Assembly (NCBI GenBank): GCA_033182465.1
Contig: CP137318.1
Coordinates: 1,922,001 to 1,986,000, forward strand
Length of the DNA: 64,000 nt
Source: Sanghuangporus weigelae
Lineage: Eukaryota; Basidiomycota; Agaricomycetes; Hymenochaetales; Hymenochaetaceae
Reading direction: 5' to 3'
The position numbers and the translations under genes were made by a program. This document shows positions 1 through 13,590 of this stretch, one piece after another (position 1 is the stretch's first letter; each line of letters opens with the position of its first letter). The notes below the pieces were generated by a model. That model was given only the letters and a program-made list of their open reading frames with translations, ran no database searches and was not told the origin of the DNA.

Positions 1-819
1 TACAAGGCTGGCGATTTCAACAGCATCTCTACATCATTACCAATGAAGATAATCCGCGACTATGGAGGTCTTCTGGATGCGTGGATGGAGTTGCATCCTG
101 ACACGGACGTGATCCGCACAACCTCCAGTCCGAAAGATGCAATTGAGCGATATGGGGTGACTGCTGATTCCCCTTTGAACTCCTATTCCGCTGCAAAGCA
201 TCTTGATCCTATTGCACGCACGCATTTCGGAAAGCGGCTGGATTACATTTTCTATCGCGAACCAGGAGAACGATATCTGTCGGAGAGGCCGATGCTGAAG
301 TGCTCAAAGTCTCAAGTGGTATTCTCCGACAAGGTCCCTGGCCGGAGCTTCTCATTCTCCGACCATTTCGGCATCGAGGCGACTATTGACATCATACCTT
401 CTTATGATAGCCAGTCATCCACGCTACGAAACGCACTATCGCGTCGTTCATCTTGGCTTACCGATGACGTGCTCTCAAGATTTGTCGTTGCATTAACAGC
501 CTGCTACCGTTTGTCTCAGGGACGTTCGCGCCTCGAGTTGACGGCATTCGCCACGTGCATCGTCGCCCTAATCGCCCTATGCATTGGATCTGCTTGGCTA
601 CCCCACGCGTGGATTAGTCCAATTTTCATACTTTTCGCCGTTATCATCTCGTGGCACGGCACAACGATGTTATACACAGGCTTTATTTATGGGAATTGGG
701 AACGGAGGGCGCTCATGAACGTATTAGAGGAGTTGGAGTTGACTAGACGATCAAATACGGTCTCGCCTGCCTCGTCGACACCTTTTCTTGCCAATGTTCT
801 TTCAGTTTCAGGACAATAA
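1..819 (+). CDS. ISC1: Inositol phosphosphingolipid phospholipase C (neutral sphingomyelinase), 3' part
   Basis: The last 272 codons of an ISC1/neutral sphingomyelinase of the exonuclease-endonuclease-phosphatase fold; the 5' part lies outside the window. The family hydrolyses complex inositol sphingolipids to ceramide at ER and mitochondrial membranes. Seen directly: GDFNS near the left edge (a substrate/metal-site block of this fold), FGKRLDYIFYR, and a late SDHFGIEA block that holds the catalytic His. After about residue 165 come two hydrophobic stretches (about residues 180-200 and 205-230), matching the two C-terminal membrane helices that anchor Isc1. No intron falls in the visible part. 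The gene ends tail to tail with the hydrolase that follows, 124 bp away. The assignment is firm; only the length and start are unknown. Confidence 0.88.
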   Translation, partial: YKAGDFNSISTSLPMKIIRDYGGLLDAWMELHPDTDVIRTTSSPKDAIERYGVTADSPLNSYSAAKHLDPIARTHFGKRLDYIFYREPGERYLSERPMLKCSKSQVVFSDKVPGRSFSFSDHFGIEATIDIIPSYDSQSSTLRNALSRRSSWLTDDVLSRFVVALTACYRLSQGRSRLELTAFATCIVALIALCIGSAWLPHAWISPIFILFAVIISWHGTTMLYTGFIYGNWERRALMNVLEELELTRRSNTVSPASSTPFLANVLSVSGQ

Positions 820-943
820 TGATGGATCATAGAAGGGACAGCATACAAGTCCATTATACAATCATGTTCATATTACAGCAGATACACTTGTTTGCAGCTG
901 GTGTTAATTATACATTGGTATCGAGATCCGAAGTTTGTGGGCA

Positions 944-3170
944 TTATTGCTTGGTATCGTTGGGACCTGATGCAGGAACATAGGTCGTTGGGCGTTCTGA
1001 CGGTTTTGAATCAGCCCACTGTTGGCAAAGGGAGCTTATGTCTGGGTGGCTGGCTGTCCTACTCCGCGAGCGTATCGAAGGAGCGGGAGTGGAAAGGAAA
1101 TGAGATGGATGTTCACCGGTCGTGCGACGATGATGGTTTCGCGTGCGAGACGGTTCCTTTTGCTTTGGAGTAGCATCGTCCTCCTCCTTAAAGGGTGTCA
1201 AGCCGAATCGTCGACGAAGAGTAGACCATTTATGTTTCGCCTTTGATCTCTCATCGCGTTCGGGTTCTTTCTCCTTTGCCAATTCATGTAAGCGGTCCAC
1301 CGTTTGCTTGTTCAAGGACACATCTTCTTTATAATGAGCTCCAAAACCACCGTTGCCACTGATTTCTGCTGGAGATAGACGCCCTTGGCCTTGTGTAGAG
1401 CCTTCACCATTCACCTCCTGCGTACTGTCGTTAGCTGTTTCTGCCTTTAGCTGTTTTTGAGTTGTTCGATCCAGATACTGTGGAGATCGCTCCTGAAGGG
1501 CAGGCAGATCCTTCATGACAAACTCGCGACAGGCTTGGAACGCTCTTCTGGAAATCTCTAGAAATAGAAACTGCTGAAAGACATGGACCTGATAGTTTCG
1601 TCAGCCAATCAGACATGCATGAGAAACACAGCTCGCTTACGCCATCCTCATATAGCTCATGTCGTACTTGGACACCTGCCAACCGGGCCTTATGGGCAAG
1701 CAAGGTAATTTCATCGCGGAGCACCTCAGAATCTCCGGCTTGAAGTAATAATGGAGGAAGCCCATGGAAATCCCCGAATAACGGACTAGCGTACGGGTGT
1801 GCTATGAGCTTTTCCGTGTCTTCTCCCAGATAGCAATAAATCGGATTCAAATGATCTCCGGGTTTTGGTGGCGGGATAATATCGTACGCTACATTGGTAT
1901 CCCAGGAATCACAACTCATTGTGAGATCTGCGAAGAATGGCTCATTAGGTCAATCACACTAAACAAATTTGAACGCTACCCACCAACCCAAGGTGACATT
2001 AGCATAGCTCCTGAAGGTAGAGGGTAACCATTATCTCTGAGGTAAAATAATAAAACCAAAGAGAGCGCCCCTCCTGCAGAATCACCTGCGACCAGTATGT
2101 TCTCTGGAGGAATCTTGAGCTCCAGCAGTCTCAAATATGCGCTGACAGCATCATGGATCTGTCCAGGGAAACGAACTTCGGGTGCGAGTCGATAGTCGAT
2201 AGCTAAGAGAAAATTAGTGAACCGTACGTGAATAACGGAAAATGAGTGCACACCAAAAAGACGCGATTCCGTGTATCTGGCCAGTTGGATTGTCAATTGT
2301 CTGTGCGTCGCCGCGGAAAACATATAGTATGCACCTTTGGAGCACGCTAATTAGTTTGAGATCAGAGAACAGAGGAACAGCGCTTACCTCCGTGCAAGTA
2401 AAGGATCACGCGATCCTTTCTTTTAGGTGCGTCTGGTGACAATGTTTTGCCGCCATTTGATCCTTTCGATGCCTTCCATTCCGCTTGTAATTGCTTCCAT
2501 AGCTTTCTACCGACTACCCATTCGCCTGACAACTCTCGTGTGCCATCCTCAGCACGGTCGAGCTCAGATAGGATACCTCGCAAGTTACGTTTGCGGACTG
2601 GAAACGTGACTGGGGTCACCATGGCATCTGAAGGCAATGGAGTATATCCTGAAATATTAATTAATCTGCGCAGTGTCGGCTGAAGACGGTTCTTCAGATA
2701 AACAAAGATATGTTACTTGACGGTTGGTTGTTACATACCAGATCCGCGAGGTGAGTATGATCACTCGCATTTTGCATTACGCTAGTAACAAATGTCATCT
2801 CCCATCCCCAACTCTTTCTCTTAGGACCCCATAGATAATGCTTTATAAAAGCGATGAGAATTGCTAGAGCTTAACAAGTCAAAATGGCTATCAGAGTCTT
2901 CTCGGTATTCATGTGGTGAGGCGAAGCCATACCTTTCCCAATCACGAACGCAATATATTTCCATAAGTCAAGAAAGCCGAGGCGCTCTCGCTGACGTTGT
3001 CTGACGGTTGGATCAACTCTTGCTGAGGGAGGTAGGGTATAATTGTGACCCTCAAAATGCCTCAATAGCTCTAGAGTATCGCGAGTCAGGTCATCAGGGC
3101 CCCCGTTAGCTCTGTCGAGCTTGGACTCGACATTCGTCGCGAAGGGATGAGACAGTGAAAGCTCGAACAT
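944..3170 (-). CDS. Membrane-anchored alpha/beta hydrolase (fold-3, HSL/steryl-acetyl-hydrolase-like)
   Basis: A spliced gene of the hormone-sensitive-lipase-like alpha/beta hydrolase group, which cleaves acyl or acetyl esters. Exons joined by eye give: an N-terminal part with a hydrophobic segment (LWKYIAFVIGK then ALAILIAFIKHYLWGP) that probably anchors it in the ER; a block LPSDAMVTPVTFPVRKR; the oxyanion motif HGG (about 2390); YRLAPE; the nucleophile elbow GDSAGG (about 2090); and the late acid and His region around LLLQAGDSEVLRDE and HELYEDGV. The C-terminal 150 or so residues (944-1450) are basic, Ser/Arg-rich and look disordered, an addition beyond the catalytic fold. Yeast Say1 (sterol deacetylase) is a possible functional relative, but substrate cannot be read from sequence. 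The start is the Met at 3170. Confidence 0.8.
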
Positions 3171-3575
3171 GAAGATATGAGGAGGACAAGGATTGCGAGA
3201 CCCCTAGACGGAGCCAGATTGACGACCTTCCACGTAACTGAAACTGGAAGGGTCTGATTAGCAGGCCATTGGTGATATTATCGATTGAATTAATGGGGAA
3301 GTGATGGTTGTCCTTGTCGAGGCAGCTGAGGCCGTCTTGCGGGGTAGTAATGTAATGGAGGAGGCACGTGAAAACTGGAAGACGTGTCTTCTATTTGATT
3401 TGATGACATCATCCCTTGCTCAAATCATCGATTCGTTCTGTCTGTCCAATACAGTGCAACTGCTAGATCAATGAACGAACTACAACTACATCGAGCATAT
3501 CCAGCTGCAAGCATCAATGATACATGGCTAACGATTCAGTAATTGACACATAATATCGAAAAGCTTCAGCGTATG
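3171..3575. other. Intergenic, no gene seen
   Basis: 405 bp between the hydrolase start and the MetAP2 stop, both on the minus strand. It must hold the hydrolase promoter and 5' UTR and the MetAP2 3' UTR. I see no coding exon, repeat or RNA gene. Confidence 0.6.
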
Positions 3576-5349
<1,774 letters not shown>

Positions 5350-5638
5350 CGATTACACAGAGGATTAGGACACAGTCTCGGTTCAAGTTGGTCACGAAGA
5401 TTTTAAACCTGGACCTGGACTGGAGGCGTGCGTGCGTTACTTACATCAGCATGCCGAGGCTGTGCATCGATATCGAAGTTTCTCTCTCTCAATCTTAACT
5501 ATAAATCGTGTGTAAGCTATTATTTACGCTGCACACAGAATCCAGAAAGCATAGACTATATTACAACATCGAGACAGAAACTCTCAGTCGGAGTTGTGAG
5601 ACCAAACGAAGACTTTCAAGAGAGTCATCAGCAGCGCG

Positions 5639-6496
5639 TCAATTAGAAGAGAATGGATTAAATTGCATAGCGCCGCTCGCTCCTGATTTCGCTGTTTCGC
5701 TATCGCCCAGGTGACTGAGAGGATGAATTGCTTTACTAAAGACGATATCTGTAATGTAAATGAGGTATATACGACCTACCCACTATTTCATCCAAAATAC
5801 CCTCATCATCGTGCGATATTTCAATGAAGCCATATCGCGGCTTGATGAGGTATCGTCCACCGACGGTTTTTGCAATGGGTTCGTCATTGCCTTCGGCGTA
5901 CAGCTGCAAGATGTCCAGATCGTTAGAAAGCATCCCGATACTGTGATATTAGAGCCGACTCGCCTGCATTGAACCCAACTCCGAAAGCAAAGAACTTCTC
6001 CAGATGTATCCCCTTCCGTCCACCTCAAAACGGTGTGTGCTGATTGTACCGGAATACAGAAATTAGCTCTGATTAGCAGAAATACCACTTCCACGTACAT
6101 AGTCAAATATTGTTTATACCACCCTTGTCGTTTCAAATAGGTTTTGGTGGGAAAGAAATCTTTCGAAGAATCTGCGGACAAATATCGCAGTCTGTCTGTT
6201 CCATACAGCTTGAGTTCCCATTCTGCGATCGCGAGGTCCTCCATGTCTTTGGTGTCTCGACGAGTGAAACGTGTAAGTGCTTGAGACTGCCACCACTTCG
6301 AATTTGACATCAACTTGTATTCCACCCCCAGTGGATAGCAGGTCAGAGTCCTCTCGTTCTTGCCGGACTTGATTATGAGGGCAGTCCGGTCACCGATAGC
6401 ATCGAGAGTCCTTTGAAGTCTGGCCGAAGAACCACTGCTCTGAGACTCATGATCATAGGAGTCAGTTAAGGACGGCGGTAGTTGCTCTTTCGACAT
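5639..6496 (-). CDS. DUF6593 family protein
   Basis: A small protein (about 230 residues after splicing) of a family expanded in Agaricomycetes and of unknown role. The first exon (6496 to about 6100) has a Ser-rich leader, then TALIIKSGKNERTLTCYPLG, LTRFTRRDTKDMEDLAIAEWEL and FPTKTYLKRQGWYKQY. A second part reads RFEVDGREYIWR, and a third YAEGNDEPIAKTV, RYGFIEISHDDEGILDEIV. The last exon runs through DIVFSKAIHPLSHLGD to SSN and a stop at 5639. The fold resembles the beta-rich tubby/LURP-like barrels, but that is inference. No signal peptide or membrane segment is visible, so it is probably cytosolic. It is divergent from VPS20 with 275 bp between starts. The family name is recalled from memory of the motif pattern. 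Confidence 0.7.
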
Positions 6497-6771
6497 GCTG
6501 CACGAAGGGATACGACATCCAGGGAAGCCTGAAGTTGCTGAGGAGCATAGGCCTTTTCATGTAGCCTGTTGTTTTATCTTGTAGTAACCCGTACCCCTGA
6601 CTGCGCATGTCAAGAGCTAGTGGGCGCGGCGCTATCAAGAATGAATGAATACATTGAGTCCGAGTCCCATAGTCTTGGCTGACTAACTGTATATGGCTGA
6701 TCCGTTGATAGCCAGCTCACCTTACCGACGCCCGCGCCCGCCTCTTCGTCACTTCCACTTTATTGTTAACC
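6497..6771. promoter_or_regulatory. Divergent promoter, DUF6593 gene / VPS20
   Basis: 275 bp between two head-to-head start codons. It must supply both promoters. No specific factor site is claimed. Confidence 0.5.
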
Positions 6772-7619
6772 ATGGGCGGGGCCCAGTCTATCCCCAAAAT
6801 CACTCAACAAGACAAAGCAATATTGGAGTAAGTAAACTAGACCCTCTCGTAATGCAGCCAGCTGCTTCCTCTGAACTAGCTTGAAATTACAGCGTGACAA
6901 GCTCAAACAATACCAGAAGAAGGTATCCTATCAATTCACCAATCTTGCGTGTCATAACTCGGGAGGCTCTAAACGTCATCTAGATTCAATCTATATTGGA
7001 TCGTGAGCAAGAGATAGCACGACAACATCTGCGAGTGGGGAACAAAGATCGTGCTGTTGTCGCGCTACGACGGCGAAAATACCAAGAATCCCTGCTACAT
7101 AAAACGGATACGCAGTTAGAATCGCTTGAACAGCTCGTTTCGACAATCGAATTCTCGCTCGTGCAAGTATCCGTATTACATGGCTTGAAGCAGGGTAATG
7201 AAGTGCTGAAGGAGATCCATCGCGAGATGAACCCGGAGAGCGTAGAGCGTTTACTAGAGGAGACTGCTGAGGCGCGAGCATATCAACGGGTGCGTCTTAT
7301 ATCTAAATGGTCCTGGGATCATCGTTATTTAATTATCTACTCATACTTAGGAAATTGACGAGATGCTTTCTAACACACTGACTATGGATGAAGAAGACGC
7401 AGTTCAAGAAGAACTTCGGCAACTGCAGGCTGAAGCAGTACGTGCTCGACTTGTCTTTACAAGATGTTATGTTGAGCAAATATCTTACAGACAGGAGAGG
7501 CTGCTCCGATTGTCCCTGTTCTTCCGAATGCTCCTCACGAAGCACCTGTTCCAGATAAGGACGGTCACGAAGAAATTCCTGCTTCACAGGAACGGTCAAG
7601 AGTCGCTCTTGAGGCCTGA
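6772..7619 (+). CDS. VPS20: ESCRT-III subunit Vps20 (CHMP6)
   Basis: Core ESCRT-III protein that links ESCRT-II to Snf7 on endosomes for multivesicular-body sorting. The start at 6772 gives MGGAQS, an N-myristoylation signal as in Vps20. The chain continues ITQQDKAILDLKLQRDKLKQYQKK, then LDREQEIAR, KDRAVVALRRRKYQESLL and LEQLVSTIEFSLVQ, the basic helical hairpin of the Snf7 fold. An acidic second half follows (EIDEMLSNTLTMDEEDAVQEEL), ending at VALEA. Four exons carry the N-terminal half to the end. The first splice needs the acceptor near 6879 (ACTAG) and not the later ACAG, because only that restores LDLKLQRDK. The stop at 7617 faces the PPIL2 stop across about 126 bp. Confidence 0.93.
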
Positions 7620-7745
7620 CAATTGTATTATAATGCACTAATCTTGTATTGTATCCATGGAGATCATTTTCGTCCACGGTGTGATTATTAGAGAAGACAT
7701 AATGCGCTTGATGGATCTAATAGTACACGGATACTAGCAGTTAAG

Positions 7746-9649
7746 TTACCAACTGTCGAAATTCCCAAAACCTATCTTCCGTTTCTTCTTTCTCTCGTCA
7801 TCCTCCACTGCCACTGAGCTACTCGTCTCGAGCGGACGCTTCAAATGTAAGTACTTGCCCACTCCACTTGCAGCGGATCCATTCAATCCTGAACCGACCT
7901 GTTTATCGAGTCCAAGCTTCACACCAAACCAATTTACATCATCATCGTCTTTCTTCTCCTTTGAGTTACCTGTAGCGGAATCCCCGCCCCGTTCCGCTTC
8001 GGCCTTCCGTTCAAGCTTCTTCTTTAACCGAGACTTGTATTCTTCGAATGGATCTTGATAAATGATGATCTCCGTAATTCGTACGGTCTTTGCAGGTCGG
8101 TCAGTGCCTTCTTTGCGCGGCAATCGCTCAAGCGTGTCGAGCACATCCTCGCCTCCCACCAACTTCCCAAATACTGTATGCTTTCCGTCCAGATGTGGTG
8201 TCGTTTTGAATGTGATGTAGAATTGCGATGTGTTCGTGCCCATGCCGCGATTCGCCATCGCTACTATACCGCGTGCATCATGTTTCGCAGCGCCTTTCAG
8301 GTCGTATTCGTCGCGGAATGCGCCACCCCAGTATGATTGTCCACCGGACCCGGTTCCAGTGGGATCACCAGTTTGGATCTAGACTCAAATTGGTTTAGTT
8401 TCCAAGGCTGTCGGTTAGGCTGTTAATGGGTACCATGAATCCTGGCATTAGGCGGTGGAAAATACAATTGTCGTATTTGCCTTCTCTGGCAAGCATCAAG
8501 AAGTTATAGCACGTTTTGGGTGCCTATAAATCTACATCAGCTTGAATCAGCAAATTCAGCGAGTTTCTGACGTCACCTTTTCGCAGTAAAGCTCGAGATT
8601 CAAGCTACCACCTAAACTCGTAACCACTCTAACATAGGCTCTCCGCTTTCCGATATCTGCTTCTTTGCTCTTAGACTTTGGAGGATTTGATATTGCCTCG
8701 AACATCAGCTCCTCCTCGTCCCACAGTAACCGAGATGAATGAGTGATTGGCTCTACGGATGTCGATGTTAAGGAAGCGCCAGGCAGGCCACTAGAGTAAG
8801 GTGACAGATTCCCTATTCACGTTCGTGTTAGTGACGATGAGCGTGGACCGCCTGGACACCTGAGACGCACATGGAAGTTTTTCTTTCTCCTTCAATGCAG
8901 AAACGCGACCCGCCGGTAATGGCTTTGTAGTGAGCTCTTTTGAAGTCTTTGCGGCCTTCTTAGCCGCTGACGATGCCACAGACGCAGAAGGAAGTCCATG
9001 TGGGTTCTGCAAAGTAATCACGTCTTCTCTGCGAGACAGCGTCAGGAAGAGGAAGATGTCACAGATCAAAATACTCACTTACTTTTTGAAGCTGGTATCA
9101 CCCAATAAGTCCTTTCCTCCTTTTATGCTTTCAGCGAGGTACACGTTTCCTGTTGTAGCAATGGCGACGATATGTGAATGCTCGCTGAAAGGCTTAAACG
9201 AAATAGGGTCATGAATTTGACCGTCTGGTTTACGCGAATAGTTCAGATGTATAAGATCATTCGGTGTGCATGGCTCTCCGGTAATCGGGTTGGTATTGTT
9301 ATGCTGTCTTTAGAATATGATGAGATGACATATGCAACAGAAGGGACACAGACGCACTTTAGCCATGGCAAAATGTTCACCAAATCGAAGACATTGCCAG
9401 TTCCGTCCGGGTTCCTGATACAGACAGGATGCTCAAAAGGCTGAAATGAGAGTGCGCAGCAGTCAAATGGAGTCCTAGCTCCAGGATGAGGTGCCTGTTG
9501 CTTTCTAAATGCTAGCTCAGAAAGATGTCGCGATGAGAAATGGGTAACACGTACGATCTGTAACCTGAAGATGATGAATGTTGCCCGCCAGCACCGCCAG
9601 AGTGCTCCGTATGAGTTATGTAGAGCTTGTCATTGCTTCCGTGACCCAT
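7746..9649 (-). CDS. PPIL2: U-box cyclophilin (PPIL2/Cyp8-type peptidyl-prolyl isomerase)
   Basis: Nuclear cyclophilin with an N-terminal U-box, a spliceosome-associated prolyl isomerase and possible E3 ligase. The start at 9649 gives [16 protein letters not shown], close to the PPIL2 start. Then come a U-box block ([16 protein letters not shown]), [23 protein letters not shown] and [11 protein letters not shown], a diagnostic PPIL2 stretch. After a Lys/Ser/Ala-rich linker the cyclophilin domain shows [47 protein letters not shown] and [10 protein letters not shown]. The C-terminus is basic ([10 protein letters not shown]) and ends GFGNFDSW. Several introns. Head to head with the Med5 gene (180 bp). 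Confidence 0.92.
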
Positions 9650-9829
9650 AATGAATAACCTGTTCAAAGCTGATGTAGTCTGGAGTAAAGAAGGTTATAT
9701 GATATATCATATAAGTCTTATAATAATTGTTTCGAATTCGAAGCGCAAACATGTCTGCACGTGACCGTCGATCAGAATATACATTTAGATCGACTTCGAG
9801 ACAACTTCAACTTGAAACCACATAACAGG
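9650..9829. promoter_or_regulatory. Divergent promoter, PPIL2 / Med5
   Basis: 180 bp separate the two start codons, so the promoters must overlap. It is AT-rich near 9700-9730. No motif is assigned. Confidence 0.5.
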
Positions 9830-12800
9830 ATGTCTCTTGCGGAAGTGACCGGCAGATGTTATCATTCTGGCATCAGCGCGAAAAAGGTAAACAGATATTT
9901 TTTGTATGAGTCTTGCTTGTTGTACTTAAATTCCGCCTGGTCGTAGTGGGCACAGATGTGCCATGTTTACAAGGCGACTCGGAGAAGTGCGCTGCCTGAT
10001 TTTGAATCTCAATGCGAGCTTAGTAGTACGTGGCGTACTGAATATAACCTAGCCAATCGAGATAAAGCTTACTAGCGGCCGTCTTGGCCAGATGCCGTGC
10101 TCGACCTATTCAACTTATATCCAGGAGATCTCCTTCTGTATTCCTACCTAACGCACGGTTTACACGATTCTAGGTTACTTTCGCTTCCTGCCCTCGTGGT
10201 TTCGTTTCTAGAGCCTTCAAGGTTGTCTAATCTTCACGACACGTCTACTCTAAGCATGCTTTGTCGATTAATCCAGGAGGAACATTACGCCTCGGCTCTC
10301 CCTCCGGAACAATCTTTGCTTAGCGCACAAAATGCATCAACATCCAAAGTGTTAGATCTCGTAAACGGTGCTTTGGGTTTGCTCCGTGTATCTTATACTC
10401 TTCCGACATCTTCTTTTCACAATCCGATTCCTTCTACATCTCAGCTGGTCATGCTTCTGCTATCATGCGTTAGTGATATGACGTCCGTAACAACCGCTCA
10501 AGCCAGACAACTCTTCCTGGAAGTCAACGAAACCTTACAGATGATCCAGCTCGACGGAGAACTCAGAGCCGTTCTGGAATCCTTCGCTTTATCTCTCAGT
10601 ATGATTCTGGGTGACGACGCTAAAATGGCGCAAGAACTGCAGCAGACCCAATCATTACAACTTTCCCTGGGTAAGGGAGATGTGTTCGGGCCTAATTCGC
10701 AAACGGACATCGTGACGTGCAGCTTGATGTTAAGAAGCTTGGTAAGGAGTTCGGTCGAGAATAGAGCACATCTGATTTTTCTACAGGTGGAAAACAGAAC
10801 CACTCCATTTGGGTCCGGAGCACCAATGGCTGTCGTAGTCCTTGTTACGGCGTTCAGGTGGTCTTCTTGGACACCAAGGGTATTCTATGTGCAGTTGCTC
10901 GTTGCTGCCGTATCTATTCTGGCGCAAAATAGCACACACCGTGGCAGTGAACTTATTTGGCGGTCTTTCATAATGACACGGGTAAGATTTATAAGACTTG
11001 GCACATTCCTGGTCTGACTGCGTTTTAAAGCTAACTCAGTTGATGAATGATCTTGAGCGGATAATGTCCAATGAACAAATGGCAGATTCCGACTGGGTAT
11101 GGTTTTCTCATTTTCTTCTAGACTATTGACTTAACAGATGGTGTAAGCGAGGAGCGATTCAATCCGCTCTTCTTGCCATACAAAATCGTACAGATCTGTC
11201 AAATCAGTGCGATGTGAACTCAAAAAATGCGACCGACATGAACATGGATACCCCAGAAAGGTCAGAAAAGCTATGACATCTAAAGGATTTAAAACTGACA
11301 GCCTTGACTAGCGGACGAATCTCATCTAGCGCTTCTCCTTTCTTTCCAACTTTAGTCCAATACATTGCTTACCGAACAACTTTAATGGACAATGCAACCC
11401 GAATGGCATTTAGACCGATCATCGAATCTGGTCTGAGCACGTTGCTTTTGAATGATTGTCAAGAAAGCGGGATATCCCTGGACGTGAGTCTTTCATTAAA
11501 CATGCAGCTTTCTGAGGATTAATTTCATAGGCATATATTGAATCTCGTCTCATCTCTGAGGTGAATAACGAAGAAGGACTTCTTGCTTTTATTCGTAGGG
11601 CACTTGAAGATACTCCTAATCATCCTGAGGTCTCCCACGTTTTGCAAAAGGTCAGTGCTGTACTTCACTGTGGACTGGACCAAACTTATAGGCATGCTAG
11701 AGAGTTGAGACCCTTTGCCAGCAATTTGATGTCGATGGCCTTGGAACTCTTTGCAAAGTCTTTAATACTCTCGACCTTGCCATAGACATTGTTTCACTTC
11801 ACATCAGAATCGACGATATCCTTGTCCCAATACTTGCTTTTGTAGACGACTTTGACTGTGAATCAGTTGGTAAGTACGGTCGTATCCTGAATTGTAATTC
11901 TCATTGAATTGACGGGTATCTTAGGCGACCCTCAGACTGCGCTTGAGTACCTCGGGAACGTTGTTCTGTTTCTACAAGCAACTTTAGTGAAGTATCAGGT
12001 ATAGAGGTATTTAATCTCCGTTAGCTTCCTTTTCTAAAGAATATGTGTAGCTTTCGTCTCGTGTATTCTCACTTGGCGACCGTGTGTTTCCGGTCGATTA
12101 CTTACTTTCGACATCAACCGTGTTTCGTATGTCGTCTTTGAATCCGGAAGATGTCAGCGCTGTAAAGGCATGGTCGAAGGCTCTTTTTGACACCAGCAGC
12201 GAGGGAATTGAGGATAACATACTCAGGTAATGGCTTCGTATTTCGCAATTTGTGAAAATTTTCTGAGTTGATTCAAAAGGACAACAAAACCGAAGATGCT
12301 CATGAAAATAACGGCAACATTGATATGTCAGGCTTGCAATGCATGCGCAGATCGCAGAATGGAAGGCGAAATGTTGAAGAATGGTATATCATATTTCAAC
12401 GGACCGCTTTTGAACTGGACGCTTGTTGGCGGGATCAAGGCACTACTACGTGATATCTTGGAAAAAGAGTGGGTAAAATCCGAAATCGATAAACACTGCG
12501 TTTCACCCGCCCTTTCTAGCTTCAATGCTCCGGTGCATCTAGAAGTCCTTCGAACCCTTGTCGAATCGTCCTCGTGTCCGCAAACCGTGCTCAGTTTGAC
12601 TGGTCATGGTATATTGGCCATGATATCCGATCCGAAAGCATCGCTGTTTGAGAGCAAGGTACCGAACTCCTCCTTTAAGACTACTACTCTTCGGAGTATT
12701 GCGAGCAAAGCTTTAGGTTTACCCGAGGCCGGTACGTTCCTTCTTGAACTATGCGTGTTCACATGCCCAGAGGGAAGCTGATCTAGTAGAGCCAGATTCC

Positions 12801-13415
12801 TCAGACAGGAACTTGGACGCCCTAGCAGTGCCAACTGCACACTGGCTTGATCAGCCGCGCGATGCAATACGTGACTTCTTCAACTCGGCACGCGCAAATA
12901 AAGCGCCTGCTTTTGACGTCGGGCGCTGTGTCGTGGTCCTCGGTCCAACTCGATTTCTCCGGCTCCTCTGGGACGAGCTCGATACGGCAACACGCATGGG
13001 CGAACTCGAACTGAGTAAGAGGCTTGCAGTGTACGTTTTACTTGCCCCACCCGCAGCCGTGGGCGCCGGTGCCGGACGCACGCCACCCCTCTTGCCTATT
13101 TTCCTGAGCAACGTGCTTCACGGACTCCTCTCTCGGCTGGATTCGCGGGTGCATACCGAGCAGACGTTTGGCATTGAACTACTCGTCGCCGTCATCACAT
13201 CCTCACTCACGGGATTGTTGCACCTTGAGTGGGCTTTACGCGCTCTAGGTGCTGAGTCGCAGGCGCAGCGTTACGCATACCAGTCTTCGGTGGCTGTAGC
13301 TCGCAGATTGGCTACAGATCTGAAAAGGAGCAGGAGCGGCACCGCCGGCGTCATTCTGCAGAGACTATCTTCCTCTCCTTCGTTCGTAGCTAACTTTCCC
13401 ATGATGGCGGCATGA
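9830..13415 (+). CDS. MED5: Probable Mediator complex subunit 5
   Basis: A long helical protein of roughly 1,000 residues after splicing, with about ten introns. The first exon reads MSLAEVTGRCYHSGISAKK, followed by WAQMCHVYKATRRSALPDFE; this W..C..Y..RRS pattern near the N-terminus is what I associate with fungal Med5 (Nut1), a Mediator tail subunit acting in RNA polymerase II regulation. Intron 2 is best read as ending at CCAG near 10090, which keeps the frame into AVLDLFNLYPGDLLLYSYL. The rest is Leu-rich helices with no enzymatic motif. The C-terminal exon (12744-13415) is GC-richer and ends LSSSPSFVANFPMMAA. It could instead be another HEAT-like scaffold protein. A profile search with the Med5 family would decide. 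Confidence 0.62.
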
Positions 13416-13590
13416 GCATGTCAAAGATTAGCCACACGTATTCAATACCATCTGCGATGCAAAGCTCCGATGATTGAATGCATGACGTTATATTACACAG
13501 TTCGAAGAAGCACAGGAAAACTTATTATTCGGACCAAAGTTCGATCTCGGAAACGGACGGACTAAGTTTTCTATTCGAAACAGAATGAGG

